Source: Metallyticus violacea
Lineage: Eukaryota; Arthropoda; Insecta; Mantodea; Metallyticidae
Direction of reading: 5' to 3'
Assembly (NCBI GenBank): GCA_030762175.1
Contig: CM060838.1
Span: forward strand, 17,963,501-18,027,500
Length of the DNA stretch: 64,000 nt
Shown here: positions 35,556 through 64,000 of the stretch, piece after piece
Layout of the letters: every line of letters starts with the position of its first letter
Numbering within the stretch: position 1 is the first letter of the stretch
The notes under the pieces: generated by a model
What the model saw: the letters and a program-made list of their open reading frames with translations, nothing else
Database searches by the model: none
What the model was told of the DNA's origin: nothing
Translations under genes and position numbers: made by a program

Positions 35556-35862
35556 GTCAGTTCTGGTGGTGTAGTGGTTACCATACTTGCCTCCTACACC
35601 CAAAACGCGGGTTCGAACCCGGCCAGGATCGATGGATTTTTTCGGGCGTAAAAATCCTAAGTATGGCTTCCTTCGGAAGGGAAGTAAAGCCGTGGGTCCC
35701 GTGTCATACATTTACGGCACGAAAAAGAACCTCAAGCCTGAAAGAGAGGCCTCTGAGCAAAATTTGTCGGCCGTTTCTCTGAGTTGAATGGGACGCTGAT
35801 GACCTGAGCTGTTAAAGAGCATCCGTAAATAAATCAAAAAAAAAAAAAAAAAAAAAAAAAAA
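35556..35862 (+). repeat. SINE-A copy 9, full length with target-site duplication
   Basis: The best preserved copy. The head GTTCTGGTGGTGTAGTGG and GCGGGTTCGAACCCGGCCAG (perfect B box) can fold as a tRNA, with TTCTGGT pairing to GCCAGGA. Body, ATAAATCA and a long A tract follow. An 11-bp direct repeat GGCCTATTCAT flanks it (35545-35555 and 35863-35873). The length of the A tract and the intact duplication suggest a young insertion. Confidence 0.95.
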
Positions 35863-36057
35863 GGCCTATTCATAGATCCTGCGCTTTCTATGCATTCTTT
35901 GCACTATTATTCATTGTTAATTAATCTGTACAACAACTGTTTTAGGATAAAAGTGTGTGTATTTCAATGCATCTAACTTTTAAAGAGTTTTGAGGTTTCC
36001 TTGAGCAATTAATAATATCTATGTCTCAAATGGATATGACTCTCAGGAAGAGTAGTG

Positions 36058-36330
36058 TCGGTCCTGGTGGTCTAGTGGTAACCATAGTTACAGTTTAATC
36101 CCGGCTAGGGTCGATGGATTTTTTCCGGCATAAAAATTCTAAATATGGCTTCCTTCAGAAGGGAAGTAAAGCCATGGCTCTCATGTCATAGATTTACAGC
36201 ATGTAAAAGAAACTGAAGCCTGAAAAAGAGGCCTATGAACTAAATTTATCAGCCGTTTCATGCTCTGAATTGAATGGGATGCTAACGACCATGGATGCTA
36301 AACAGCACCTGTAAATAAATCAAATCAACA
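36058..36330 (+). repeat. SINE-A copy 10, diverged
   Basis: Head GGTCCTGGTGGTCTAGTGGT, weakened B box in TTAATCCCGGCTAGG, then the GGCTTCCTTCAGAAGGGAAG block and the tail CCTGTAAATAAATCAAATCA. Confidence 0.85.
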
Positions 36331-36389
36331 ACACAATGTACTAAATTTTATATTGATGTAATATATAGAATTATTCTGTGGCACAAATA

Positions 36390-37245
36390 GACTGACTCAA
36401 TTTCATGGATGAAAAAGGGAAACTGTGGCAGGAAGAAAAAAAATGAAGCCATGAACGCTTTCTCCTCAGTAGAAGCAAATCAAACCCCAGATTAACTGCT
36501 GTAGACTTGGCTAACAAATTGGGGAGAAAGGGGATCTGCATGTTTCTAATGTTCATCATAGACTTCTGGCAGTTCGGAAGAAAGCCCACAAACCTGAAAA
36601 AAACACTTTCTGACTGGAGAAATGTGTAGGAAACATCTCTTGTGGACACATGGTTGTCATTGAAGAAAACTGCATCTAAGTCCTTTTCTCTGATGAGAGT
36701 CACTTTGAAGTGCAGGGGAGAGGATGAATATGTGCACCCAGCAAATGTAACAACTTCAGCACATTTGCAACAGACCATAAAATATCCTTTGAAGATATTT
36801 TGGGGGTGTTTCATGCATGAAGGACTGGGCCCCTTAGTCCAGTCAATGGGATGATGAAATCTGACCAATACATCCAAATACTGGAAAGGAGAATTGTTGG
36901 AGAGCTGCAGAAGAGGTTCCCAGATGGTGACAGAATTTTCCATCATGATTTGGCTCCTTGCCATGCTTCAAAGAAAGGGAAGAAATTCTTCAGTGAGAAC
37001 AGTATTCGTGTATTAGACTGGCCAGGGAACTCCCCCGACATTAATTCAATAGAAACTTGTGGGCTCTTTGCAAAAGGAGATTCACAAAACTTGACTGTTC
37101 CACAAACATATGCATAACAGAGTCTCTAGTTAAGGTGTGGTTTCATAACAAACTTAAAATAAGTGCTCCATGCTTGTGGAATCTATGTCAAAATCATGTC
37201 AAGCAACTTATAAAACAAAAAGGACCACATATTAGCTATTAGCAA
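36390..37245 (+). mobile_element. Tc1-like transposon remnant
   Basis: Plus-strand frames in order: FGRKPTNLKKTLSDWRNV, SLMRVTLKCRGEDEYV, PLKIFWGCFMHEGLGPL, then MMKSDQYIQILERRIVGELQ, RFPDGDRIFHHDLAPCHASK (second catalytic Asp), VLDWPGNSPDINSIE (the third acidic residue is in SIE), and KVWFHNKLK ... VKQLIKQKGPHISY. This is the complete core and C-terminus of a Tc1-like DD(34)E transposase with at least two frame breaks. The conserved SPDLNPIE is changed to SPDINSIE. The N-terminal HTH region is eroded. Confidence 0.85.
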
Positions 37246-37404
37246 AGATAAAAGGTATGTATTAGGTGAATAATTGCAACAAAATCTAAAATGTGTATGT
37301 TATTGTCATGTTTCAATTAGTTTGCATGGGCTGTAAAAGAATAGCTTCAAAATTGAATGTTTTCAAACTTTAACACAAACTTTACTCACTACTTTTTCAA
37401 TAAT

Positions 37405-37438
37405 GACATGTTTCAGGAACCTTCATTCCCATCCTCAG
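37405..37438 (-). ncRNA. Hammerhead-ribozyme-like motif C
   Basis: Minus strand: CTGAGGA, helix GGGAA...TTCC(T), GAAA, CATGTC. The final part fits C-G closing a two-base helix III and a GUC cleavage triplet. Helix I pairing is not evident. It forms an inverted pair with motif D. Confidence 0.4.
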
Positions 37439-37845
37439 CTAGTGACTGAGTGGTTGGTTAATTTAGAGGTAGTTGTGGGTTGATCTGAATCACTTCTCTG
37501 TCAACATCTGTTGGCTGAAACAAGAATTTATAGTGAAATCAACCATAGGTGGAATGTGAAAATTTAAACTTATCTCAATTTTTTAAAATTAAAAAATTTC
37601 CCATATGGATAGTTCTATCAGAGTTTGTATTTATTTGTAACAAAATGGCTTTATGTTGTGTTCCCAAAATGTATTGCTACTGCAGATTTTTTTGTTTTAG
37701 CTTTATAGTTCTAAAATGATCTTTGTTCCTGGTTTCCAAATTTCTTTAAAGAGTTTTTCATTGGATAAATTCAGTAAATTCCTATTCCAGCAAAGAAATG
37801 ATTTGGATCCAGCCATGACCACACAAAACAACCCTAAACTTACAG

Positions 37846-37879
37846 CTGAGGATAGAAATGAAGGTTCCTGAAACATGTA
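37846..37879 (+). ncRNA. Hammerhead-ribozyme-like motif D
   Basis: Plus strand: CTGAGGA, weak helix TAGAAATGAAGGTTCCT, GAAA, CATGTA (GUA triplet). It mirrors motif C about 400 bases upstream, with shared flanks AATGAAGGTTCCTGAAACAT in opposite orientation. Confidence 0.4.
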
Positions 37880-39682
37880 ATTGCTTCACTGTCAATAGCT
37901 TCTAACACATACATGTATTAAATACAGAAGAATAGTTTTATTAAACTATTAAAGAGCCTCCACTGCATAGTTATTTAATGAATATACAGATTAATAAATT
38001 TACTGTTTAGGTTATCTCACAAGTACTACAAAACAATACAAACTTCAAATTAATAAAAAGATTCTAATTCTCTACAGCTTTTCAATTTTAGCTTCCATTT
38101 TTTGCATATACGATCCATGTCACTTACCTGCTTTATGTTCTCAGTGCAATTTAGATAATAGAACACAGCACTACGGTACAAAGGGCAGAAGCTTCCCACA
38201 GTAACTTAGAATATTACACGGATAACTTAATGCAAAAAAACAGCTGACAAAGGAATAGAAAAAAAGAATGCAAGTCTGGGTGCTGATCTCCTTTTTCCCG
38301 CTTTATATAGATAGTTTTTACATATGTAACAAATATCACTTCACAGACTTGTTGTACACTGATGTCTTCAAAGCTCATCCCCAGGTAAAATTTTCCTCTT
38401 TTTCCAGGTGGTAGTGACTTCCAAAGAAGTCATATGCATGCTACAAATTAGATATTTCACACTCTTCAAATCTAAATGACCTGCATATTTCATGTTGGGG
38501 ATGTGATTTTGCCTAGTTAAAGGAAAATCTCATTTAACAATTATGATAAATTATAAAAAAAAATATATATATAGTTCTTAGATTATCATATTTACAGGTA
38601 TAAAACTTAAGATTCAGCAATACAATGTAGAGTCAATAACTGAAAAAAACCTTCAGAGGAAAATGTTACATTACATAATTCTCATAAGCATGTCATTTCT
38701 CAATGTAGTCATATTTTGCCATTCAGTATGATCTTTAGTGCTCTGATAAGAGCTGCATTCCTCCAGAAGAAAAAAATCCACTGTAAGTGTAGCAAAGTTT
38801 TGGAACACACACAATTCTTAATACATGTGATGGGCCAAACTATATACTCTTGTATCTTCACTTACATAAGTAACTAACCATAACGAAGTTAGTAAAGAAT
38901 GTTTAGTTTGACTCATCACAACACATTATGAATTACTGGGGCAGTTCCAGCTATATGTTAAGAATACATACAATATTGGCCACTACTATTTACTATTTCT
39001 AAATATATTGTAACATTTCCAAACCTGCCTATAATTAATAATAAATGTGTTTCATGATATTGTACCTTTATCCTGCAATGCATTGTGTTTAGCTTTATGC
39101 CCTGAACTTTCTAGAAACCAACTATTTAATAAATAATTTTCCTCTCTGGTGTAATTCTGGAACAATGCAGCTAATATTCATTGTTCTACTGATGTATAAT
39201 ATCATTGCAAAATGTACAAATATAAATCAAGATCTGCACAACTTAATAATTCTTTCTGTATTACATCCAGCCATTCTGATTATACCAGGTGGCCAGCCTT
39301 TGCTGCAATTTAAGCCAAGGTAGACTTCTACTGAATATGTTGATGTAAATCAATAAAAATCCATGTTCTTTCCTTAGATAATCACATTTTCTTTCTTTAC
39401 TCACTTTAAAAACTCTGTATTACAGGGAACCAGCCACCTGGTATACAGATTGTCCTTTGTATATAAAGCTACGAGTCAAAGAAGCTCTTTATTTTTATTC
39501 TTAATTCTCATTATTAAACACTATTTCAATACTATTTGCAAAACCAAGCTTTGATAAGCTCAGTGGTTGTTACATTAATTTACAGAATATGTTCTTTCAG
39601 CATTTTCTCTACATTTCTGCTAACATAGTGTAATGATAATTTAGATTTTTGCACATATGAAATAACCTTCATGATTGTTTCT

Positions 39683-39830
39683 AGAAATATGCATCAATTC
39701 ACATTTTGTAAGAACTGAAACTTGAACTGAAACTTTACCAACAAAGAAAAGTTGTCCAAGAAATATGCATTCAATTCCCATTTTAGAACTGAAACTTTAC
39801 CAACAAAGAGGAATTGTCCATCAGTCCCAT
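39683..39830 (+). repeat. Tandem duplication, period about 76
   Basis: AGAAATATGCAT starts at 39683 and 39759. Both units continue to GAACTGAAACTTTACCAACA and AAAG-GTTGTCC. Confidence 0.8.
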
Positions 39831-41149
39831 GTTAATCGGCAATAAAACAAATTAAATCATAAATTTACTCTAAATTATATAAAATACATTTATATTTAAA
39901 ATTCTGATTACAAAAAATGTTTATGTTCATCTGCCTATTTGCCCTGTGTAACAATGTTGGGCATTCCTGAATAGCTCTGCAGAGATCAGCATAGCACAAT
40001 GCATTCTCATTTCATTTCTCATTGTTTCTTAAAGTTATGTAAAGCCTCATAATTTTCATTTTCCTTTCACAACCCTAAATGTTTAAATGGCTTAATGAAC
40101 TTGCAATACTTTTTGCATGAGATAAATCTGTTTTGATAATGCCAGATATGTTGCAGCACAAACTTACTTTGTTGAAGTAACTGCTTTCCATTATTATGTG
40201 TAAAAATATTATATTCTGTTACAACCTGACCATGCATTGTATACCCCAATTTTGGCCAAACTAATTCTTATTCACTTGTTCCGAGTTACGTTTCCAAGTC
40301 ACTTCTCTGCCCCATCTTACTTTAATCAGGTCTAGAAGAAAGCTTCCTAAAGGGCAGTCAAAAGTCTTATTACACAGCCTGTGATTATAGGCTATGGAAC
40401 TTTGTTTCATCATATAAGAAAAAGGAAAATTACGAAACATTTGGAAACTTATGAAAGGGAATTTCAACAGCAGAGAATTCAAATCACTTTCTTTTCACAG
40501 ATATGACTTTCAGAAATAGTCATCGTAATTCATTTGTTTCGGTACTGTATATTCTGAATTTAATTATACTGTAAACTGTTTGAAACATGTTCATACCCAC
40601 AACAATGATATATACTTTGTATAAATGCATCTCACATATGATTAACAATATTCAGATTAAAGAAGTGTCTAAATCATTTTCACAACTTATTTCTCTTTAA
40701 GGTATGTTATTTTTTTTCAAAATTTATGTTTAAGAAATTAAGATAAGTATGGTTCATAAGACCATGAAATGCATTTAATGCCCTTAGACTACTAGTAACT
40801 GGGAATAGTTGCCTTAGAGCGAGTTCTCTACAAGTACAGATCCATGATATTCTCAGAATGTGTAGATGGAAAAAACACAAATATCAAAAGCCAATGCAGG
40901 CATTCCATTAGCCACCACTTTCAGCAATATTTCACTCTTGATTATTTCAAACTCATTCTCAAACTAAGTGCTAAAGTTCAAAATGAGTAGTCTGCTTCTA
41001 TACAATTTGTTCAACTGTTATCCTAATTGTTCAGGTTATATTATACTGTCATAAGTCACCTGCCTGATGTTGTGTGTGTGTGTGGGTGGGGGGGGAAGGT
41101 AATTTGGAGTAGACAGATTTGTTTTACTTTTCTCCACTTCTGATTGCAG

Positions 41150-41338
41150 GCGATGCCATCCAGCGAAAATTGGCATTTCAAAAGCTACAAAGTTGATAAC
41201 TTCGCTCCACAATGCATAACCTTGACTGGAGATGATCTTCATTTATCTGTGAACTTCCCTATCAACACTGCTGTGAAAATGGTTAATGGAAAAATAGATA
41301 GGGAATACTGCTGCTGCAAAGCTATTACACCCAAATAA
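41150..41338 (+). CDS. Candidate terminal exon, unknown protein
   Basis: A pyrimidine-rich tract and GATTGCAG (ending 41149) precede a frame of about 62 codons to TAA. It includes SSENWHFKSYKVDNFAPQC and DDLHLSVNFPINTAVKMVN. The residue mix is protein-like, but nothing is recognised and no upstream exon is linked. It could be a remnant of a transposon ORF. Confidence 0.25.
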   Translation, partial: AMPSSENWHFKSYKVDNFAPQCITLTGDDLHLSVNFPINTAVKMVNGKIDREYCCCKAITPK

Positions 41339-42755
41339 TTAACAGAAGATACAATTTTACTAATGAAAGGAAGTGTTTGCAAATCTGTAAAGCATTTTTT
41401 TTTTTCCATTTCTTTACAGAATTTGTTCTTGTCTACAATTTCATACCAATCAATAAGATCTTGTTTTCAGATGACCACAATCGTAAGTTAAAAAGTTAAT
41501 AATATATTAATCTACCTGTTTCTGCTTAAGAAATGAGAACAATAACTAAAACATGTGCTATTCAAGAATTAACAGCAAAAGAGCTATTAAATAAATACTC
41601 ATAGCTCTATTTTACTGTATACAATATCCACTGAATATTGAGGTGAGAACAATAATCATGTTCCTTGGCCCCTTAACAAAAAATAAAATAAATAAAGGCA
41701 TTGCAATTAAAGACTCAGTTCTCATGCTCTTTATCTCAAAATCCATTTGTATGCATAAATGTTAAAAGCCATTAGTAAATGAACAGTTAAATGAAGATAA
41801 CAATTAACCATAAGATTATAAGATGTCCTATACATACCAACCATGCAGTACGAATAAAGTATTATGCTAGTGATTTTCCACACTTTTTTTTCACACCTTA
41901 AGTTCATTACTGCACAAACAAAAGGGGAAAGGACAAAGAAAAGTGTCTTCACAAAACTTTTGAAGATTTCAATGTCAATATTTCAGAATAGGCTTTATAC
42001 GTGTCAAAACAATGTACCTTGTTTGGCTTAAAATGAGACACTATGTAACCATGCTTTTGAATTTTAAATCTCCATTTGGGCTGGCCAGTCTTTTCAATGC
42101 TGAGTCCTGAAGCCTCACAATTTCTTATGGGAACTTAAATTTCATACATATATATATGACATTTGAAAAATTATTTATGTCTCATTTCTTGTACATTATT
42201 ATAATATATACAACGGACAAGTTATAATAAACATGTACACACTGATAAATTTATCAGTAACCAGAGGCTTACGTCGGAGCTAATTTAAATGGACCTAACA
42301 CTGCTCAGACTTAAGACCCTAACAGCTGTGAAGGTAACCATTTTTACCTTAAATTTAGTACCTTTTTTTTTTTTTTTTTACATGACTGTGGTACTAAACA
42401 GTACTTTATGTTTAGGCACAGGAAGCTCTTAAATATCAGCATGTGGATTCATTGTTTGGCAGTATTATTTCATGCTTTGCAAGATTTATCCAACTGCCAT
42501 GTTAGACAATATACAACATTGTTGCAGGTGTAACTAAAGTGTAACACCTTAATTAGAGAATGCAATGATCTTAGTTAGCTGCTCTTTTTGATCATTTAAT
42601 AAAATGCTTTGATAGCCCTAAGATGCATATACGCATATTGAGCAAGTGCCCATATCTTGCCTTTTCAAATAATAAAAAAAAAGAAGTGAAGTACAGTATG
42701 AAATCAATGTAACAAGTCCCAAAATAAAACCATCTCTACTTCACTATATTTCAGA

Positions 42756-42761
42756 TTTATT
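42756..42761 (-). terminator. Candidate polyadenylation signal of importin alpha
   Basis: The minus strand reads AATAAA about 200 bases downstream of the stop codon. It is the first canonical hexamer I noticed after the stop. In AT-rich DNA the hexamer is common, so this is only a candidate end of the 3' UTR. Confidence 0.35.
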
Positions 42762-42958
42762 CTCACATCTTTTTCGATTCCTGGTTCTTTCTTCAAAGAA
42801 AGTTCAAAATCCACATGCAATACAAGCCATTTGGCTGTACTATTCACTTCCACAACATGTTCTTTAATTGGTGTCAATTCTGCTACAAGTCACAGCACTT
42901 TGGGTTGATTTATAAGCCTGGCCACTCAAAATTTTAGCCAACAATATGGATGAAGCAA

Positions 42959-60842
<17,884 letters not shown>

Positions 60843-61975
60843 CTAAAAGAACAAAGCACATGTCTTTAATACCTCTAGCAACAAAAAAGGGATCTTACTG
60901 CTTCTAAAGAGAACCACAGCCTGCGACGCATGTGGGTTTTATAATTAAAATATATATAAGAAAACCCTTTAGTTTATTTAAAAATTATAGAAAAACACTA
61001 AAGCAAAATAGTAAATGCAAATCGTAACAAAACTATTTTTAATGCAAGAATCCATTTTCACATTCATCTGTTTACATGTAACAAATATCCATTTCCTCTA
61101 TCTTTCACAGAATGTTTTTTGAAATACACCACACACAGACAATTGTACAAATTTTTAAAGCCGGTAAGTTGGTCTATACTTTTTATGTATATATACCATA
61201 TATATATTACATTATAAAGGCACTCAGCAATTTTGTATCTTAATATTCAATGTCTATCTACAACCAGACAGGTTTTACTTTGCTCTCTCATGGCCCCTTA
61301 AAGATTATAAATTTCTCACATGTTGCATGCAGACTGATAACCTGTACCACTCCACTATGAAGAGTTTTCACATCATCCACTGGAAAAAATTACTGATTTT
61401 AACAGACTTCAAAAAATAAATATTTGAAGTCCAGTGAGTTTAAATCAGATGATTAAAGAGACCACCTCTATCTATGCACCAACTAGGAAATCTTTTATTC
61501 AGGTACTTCCAAGCATGGATACTAAAAATTTGTGAGAATGTCATTATGCATTTCTTCATCTCATTGTAATGTATCTATTAAACAATTCATTTGCCATGTA
61601 TGTGTCACTATCTCATAGTGACAAGCAGCTGTGTTAATTTTCAGAGATAGCCCAAATTTCTGATGGCATATTTAGGTTTATATATATGATTCCTATAAGG
61701 TTCATTAACCAGAACAATTATCAGTTTAATGGTCCTTAGATTCTCTGGAAATCATATGGACTGCAGATGGCATAAACCATTTTTCTACCTTGCAATTTCT
61801 ATCACCCCCTTTGCAATAAAATAAAACAAATACCATTTTATGAGTAGTGTTAAGATCTGCCTTTTAGAATTAAAAGTTAGTTCACCACACATGTGTCAGA
61901 AATTGTCAGAATGTTTTAAAACCTTCTTGACATTACTGAAAACTGTTAGTAATAAACAACGCAAATGATATGAGG

Positions 61976-63068
61976 CATTCAATAAGTAACACAACACCTT
62001 TTTCTCATATTTTACTTCAGTTTCATTAGGATTATTCCTCAATTCTTTGGCTACACAATGTTATTTTTCATTACAATCTCCTTGCAAATCTATGGCTTTA
62101 TCCATCTAGATGTCAAAGCCTGCCATTGCAGTGCCACTCAATACGTATATTTATCAACTATCTTCATAATGCAGCTGACTTCCTTGTCACTGTCAAATCT
62201 CCTGTAGATTGTATATTTTATAAGACTGAAGAGATGGAAATTAAGATTTCTGCATTGTGGCTTTAAATTGTTGAGAAAAAAACTTTGTTCACATTTTTTG
62301 TGAGGAAGTATGCACCAGAACAATTTGTACTTAAAGAGTGTTTGGACAAAATACTTCAGAATTTTTTGTTTTATTATGAGATCAAAATCATTCATTTAGA
62401 ACCCCAGAATAATTTTCCCTCAAATTTCCATGAATTATCTTTCAGTCTCAGGCACTAAGTAATGAATATATGCTTCATCTCTAAGAAGAATACCACCATC
62501 TTCAGCTTCATAATGAACAAGCAATCCGGAATAGATAATGGTTCTCTGTTTCTTGTGATCAACTGTTAGGCTTCAAGGAAGCCATTTAGCACACATTTTT
62601 AATATCATAAAAGATGGTTAATTGAATTGACAGTGTTGATTGAGATATGAAGTTGAGCACTGAATTGTTTGATTGAAATTAGTTGTCCAGAATAAGGATG
62701 TAGATATATTCCATCATTGTATGCATGACAATGTGTAGCTACCCAAACATAAATAATCAAAAATACTATCTCAATCTTCTGATGATATCCATTACACCTG
62801 AAAGATAGTGCTTTGTTCACTTTCATCTCTTCATTCACATTTCTTAAATGCTTATGAATGTTGGTGTTGGTTTCATTTTCTGCCTTAAGAAATTCTAATA
62901 TTGCTCTCTGTTTATAATACACATCACTTAAATCTACTAATTGCATCACTGCCACTAATGCAGAAACTACATAAGATACTGTGCAAAAACTTAAAAGATA
63001 TTACTTAAAAAAATGTAATTTTTCCAAGATACACCAACTAAGAAAAAATGTGCATTACTTATTGAATG
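61976..63068 (-). mobile_element. Mariner transposon with terminal inverted repeats, decayed
   Basis: Ends: GCATTCAATAAGTAACACAA at 61976 and, inverted, ATTACTTATTGAATGC ending near 63068. Minus-strand frames: YYKQRAILEFLKAENETNTN then IHKHLRNVNEEMKVN (N-terminal helix-turn-helix region of mariner transposase, near 62950-62830), and at the C-terminal end LNFHLFSLIKYTIYRRFDSD (diverged (S/A)DFHLF block) near 62270-62190. The element of about 1.1 kb is slightly shorter than an intact mariner, and several stops interrupt it. Confidence 0.8.
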
Positions 63069-63579
63069 CAATGCACTCTAAGCCTATAGAAAATGAAAAC
63101 TTGCATTTGTCCTAACAGTCTGACTATTAATTGAGAAAATTTAAATCAAGAGCACAAAATACAAAAGTATAGATTACCACAATACGTAATGAACATAAAA
63201 ATTCCAATATAAATGCAGCTAACACAAACAATGTCTGATAAAAGTGTTAATTATAAATTTGAATTCAGCAATAAAAAAGTTTTAGAGATACCCATATTCT
63301 TTATTTTTAATGGAAAAAAAGCATGTTGCCCAACATTATCCATCATACAATGGTTCAGAGCATTAACAACTAATATCTGCAAGCACTGTGTGTGCTAATA
63401 CAATAAATGCAATGCAACTTACTGAGGTTGCAGCTAAAGAAATGATAAAGTGTATATTACAGATCAAATGATTTTATAATGCAAGTCCATAATTACAGAG
63501 TAGTTGTCAGAATAGGTTTGTTTAAAGTTCCTAATTGCCAACGAAATGGCTAGAAAGATCACATGAAGCTGAGGATGAG

Positions 63580-64000
63580 TCAAGATGAGTTATGCAGTAG
63601 AAATTTGGGGAGTGTCAAAGCGGTGAACACAGGTTGACGTGGTACATAGAATGTTTTGTTGAGAGGTTCTGGGGATACCAAAAAGTTCGCCAAGGGCGTT
63701 GAATTTGGCAGAAATAGGAAGAGTAGGAAGGAAAGGTATAGTAGTGGAGAGAATGTTGAAATAATGGCACTGATGTTTAAAATTAGATAATAGCAATGTA
63801 CTAAAAGAATATCTTACCTACTAAAAAGATGTACCGGGAAGAGAGTGTTGGTTTGGGTTGATTTGTTTCATTTACGGATGCTCTTTAACATCTCAGGTCA
63901 TCAGCGTCCCTAGGGATACTATTAGAAGAAACTGGAATGGGAGATGTATGGCGATTGGGTGATACGTGGATTTTGGAAAGAAGTGAGACAGAGGGTAGAA
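63580..64000 (+). mobile_element. Non-LTR retrotransposon 3' ORF2 fragment, split by a SINE piece, runs off the window
   Basis: Plus-strand frame: SYAVEIWGVSKR, VDVVHRMFC, EVLGIPKSSPRALNLAEIGR and VGRKGIVVERMLK near 63590-63760, then after an unrelated insert LLEETGMGDVWRLGDTWILE at 63920-63980. The EIWG and the LG(I/V)-x-(K/R)-S-(S/T)-P block belong to the C-terminal part of LINE ORF2. The insert at 63855-63911 is a SINE-A piece. Confidence 0.7.
63855..63911 (-). repeat. SINE-A copy 12, 3'-end fragment
   Basis: Minus strand reads GGGACGCTGATGACCTGAGA, TGTTAAAGAGCATCCGTAAA and TGAAACAAATCAAC, the last 57 or so bases of SINE-A. Confidence 0.85.

Larger units (their letters stand above)
37880..42755. 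other. Region downstream of importin alpha, few recognisable elements
   Basis: Holds the 39683 tandem duplication and the weak 41150-41338 exon candidate. A TG/G-rich stretch lies at 41068-41095. The rest is AT-rich. Confidence 0.4.

Noticed and set aside
35556..35628. Functional tRNA gene
   Set aside because: The cloverleaf-like head is followed directly by the SINE body and recurs in other SINE-A copies.
36371..36964. 197-codon minus-strand ORF, the longest in the window
   Set aside because: Antisense to a Tc1-like transposase whose plus-strand frames carry the recognisable motifs.

Overview
This is AT-rich, intron-rich animal nuclear DNA, most likely from an arthropod. No operons, Shine-Dalgarno sites or long ORFs are seen. 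Two spliced host genes can be recognised. (1) The 3' half of an importin-alpha gene (KPNA3/KPNA4 clade, arthropod Kap-alpha3) lies on the minus strand from 60842 down to 42959, in five exons with matching phases. They encode about 220 C-terminal residues; the 5' exons lie beyond the right edge. (2) A CFAP97-domain (Hemingway-like) ciliary protein lies on the plus strand, with exons at 16141-16337, 19489-19642 and probably 29174-29380; its 5' exon was not found. A CpG-rich, promoter-like island at 3780-4060 precedes a minus-strand first-exon candidate (3427-3568, one membrane helix). Two further isolated exon candidates are listed with lower confidence (23344-23473 minus, 41150-41338 plus).

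Most of the rest is transposon debris. Three tRNA-derived SINE families are visible. SINE-A has at least 12 copies, some full length with target-site duplications. SINE-B has three copies with a Leu/Ser-like head. SINE-C has three copies around a large palindrome. Non-LTR retrotransposon pieces lie at 1331-2145, 46260-46880, 54545-55200 (minus), 55205-56560 and 63580-64000. Penelope-like element (PLE) pieces with GIY-YIG endonuclease remnants lie at 31930-32640, 44749-45185 and 45835-46000, all minus. DNA transposons include Tc1-like (14770-15660, 36390-37245, 47250-47870), mariner-like (21010-21327, 57640-57985, 61976-63068), hAT/ZBED (17040-18700, 20110-20860, 48990-50640) and a 709-bp terminal-inverted-repeat element (52947-53655).

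The most notable signals are structural. Six short motifs have the layout of a hammerhead ribozyme (CUGAGGA or a variant, helix II, GAAA, two-base helix III, NUH). One sits directly downstream of a PLE GIY-YIG reading frame and one at the broken 5' end of another PLE, in keeping with ribozymes known from PLE terminal repeats. Four long inverted repeats could form hairpins. The best has 125-bp arms that are almost identical around a loop of about 36 bases, and it is flanked by inverted SINE-C copies.

Region by region: 1-16 kb is intergenic repeats plus the CpG island. 16-29.4 kb is the CFAP97D-like gene with hAT, mariner and SINE insertions in its introns. 29.4-42.9 kb is intergenic, with palindromes, PLE and Tc1. 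43-61 kb is the importin-alpha 3' half, whose 9.2-kb last intron carries PLE, LINE, Tc1 and hAT pieces. 61-64 kb is upstream importin intron with a mariner and a LINE broken by a SINE fragment.
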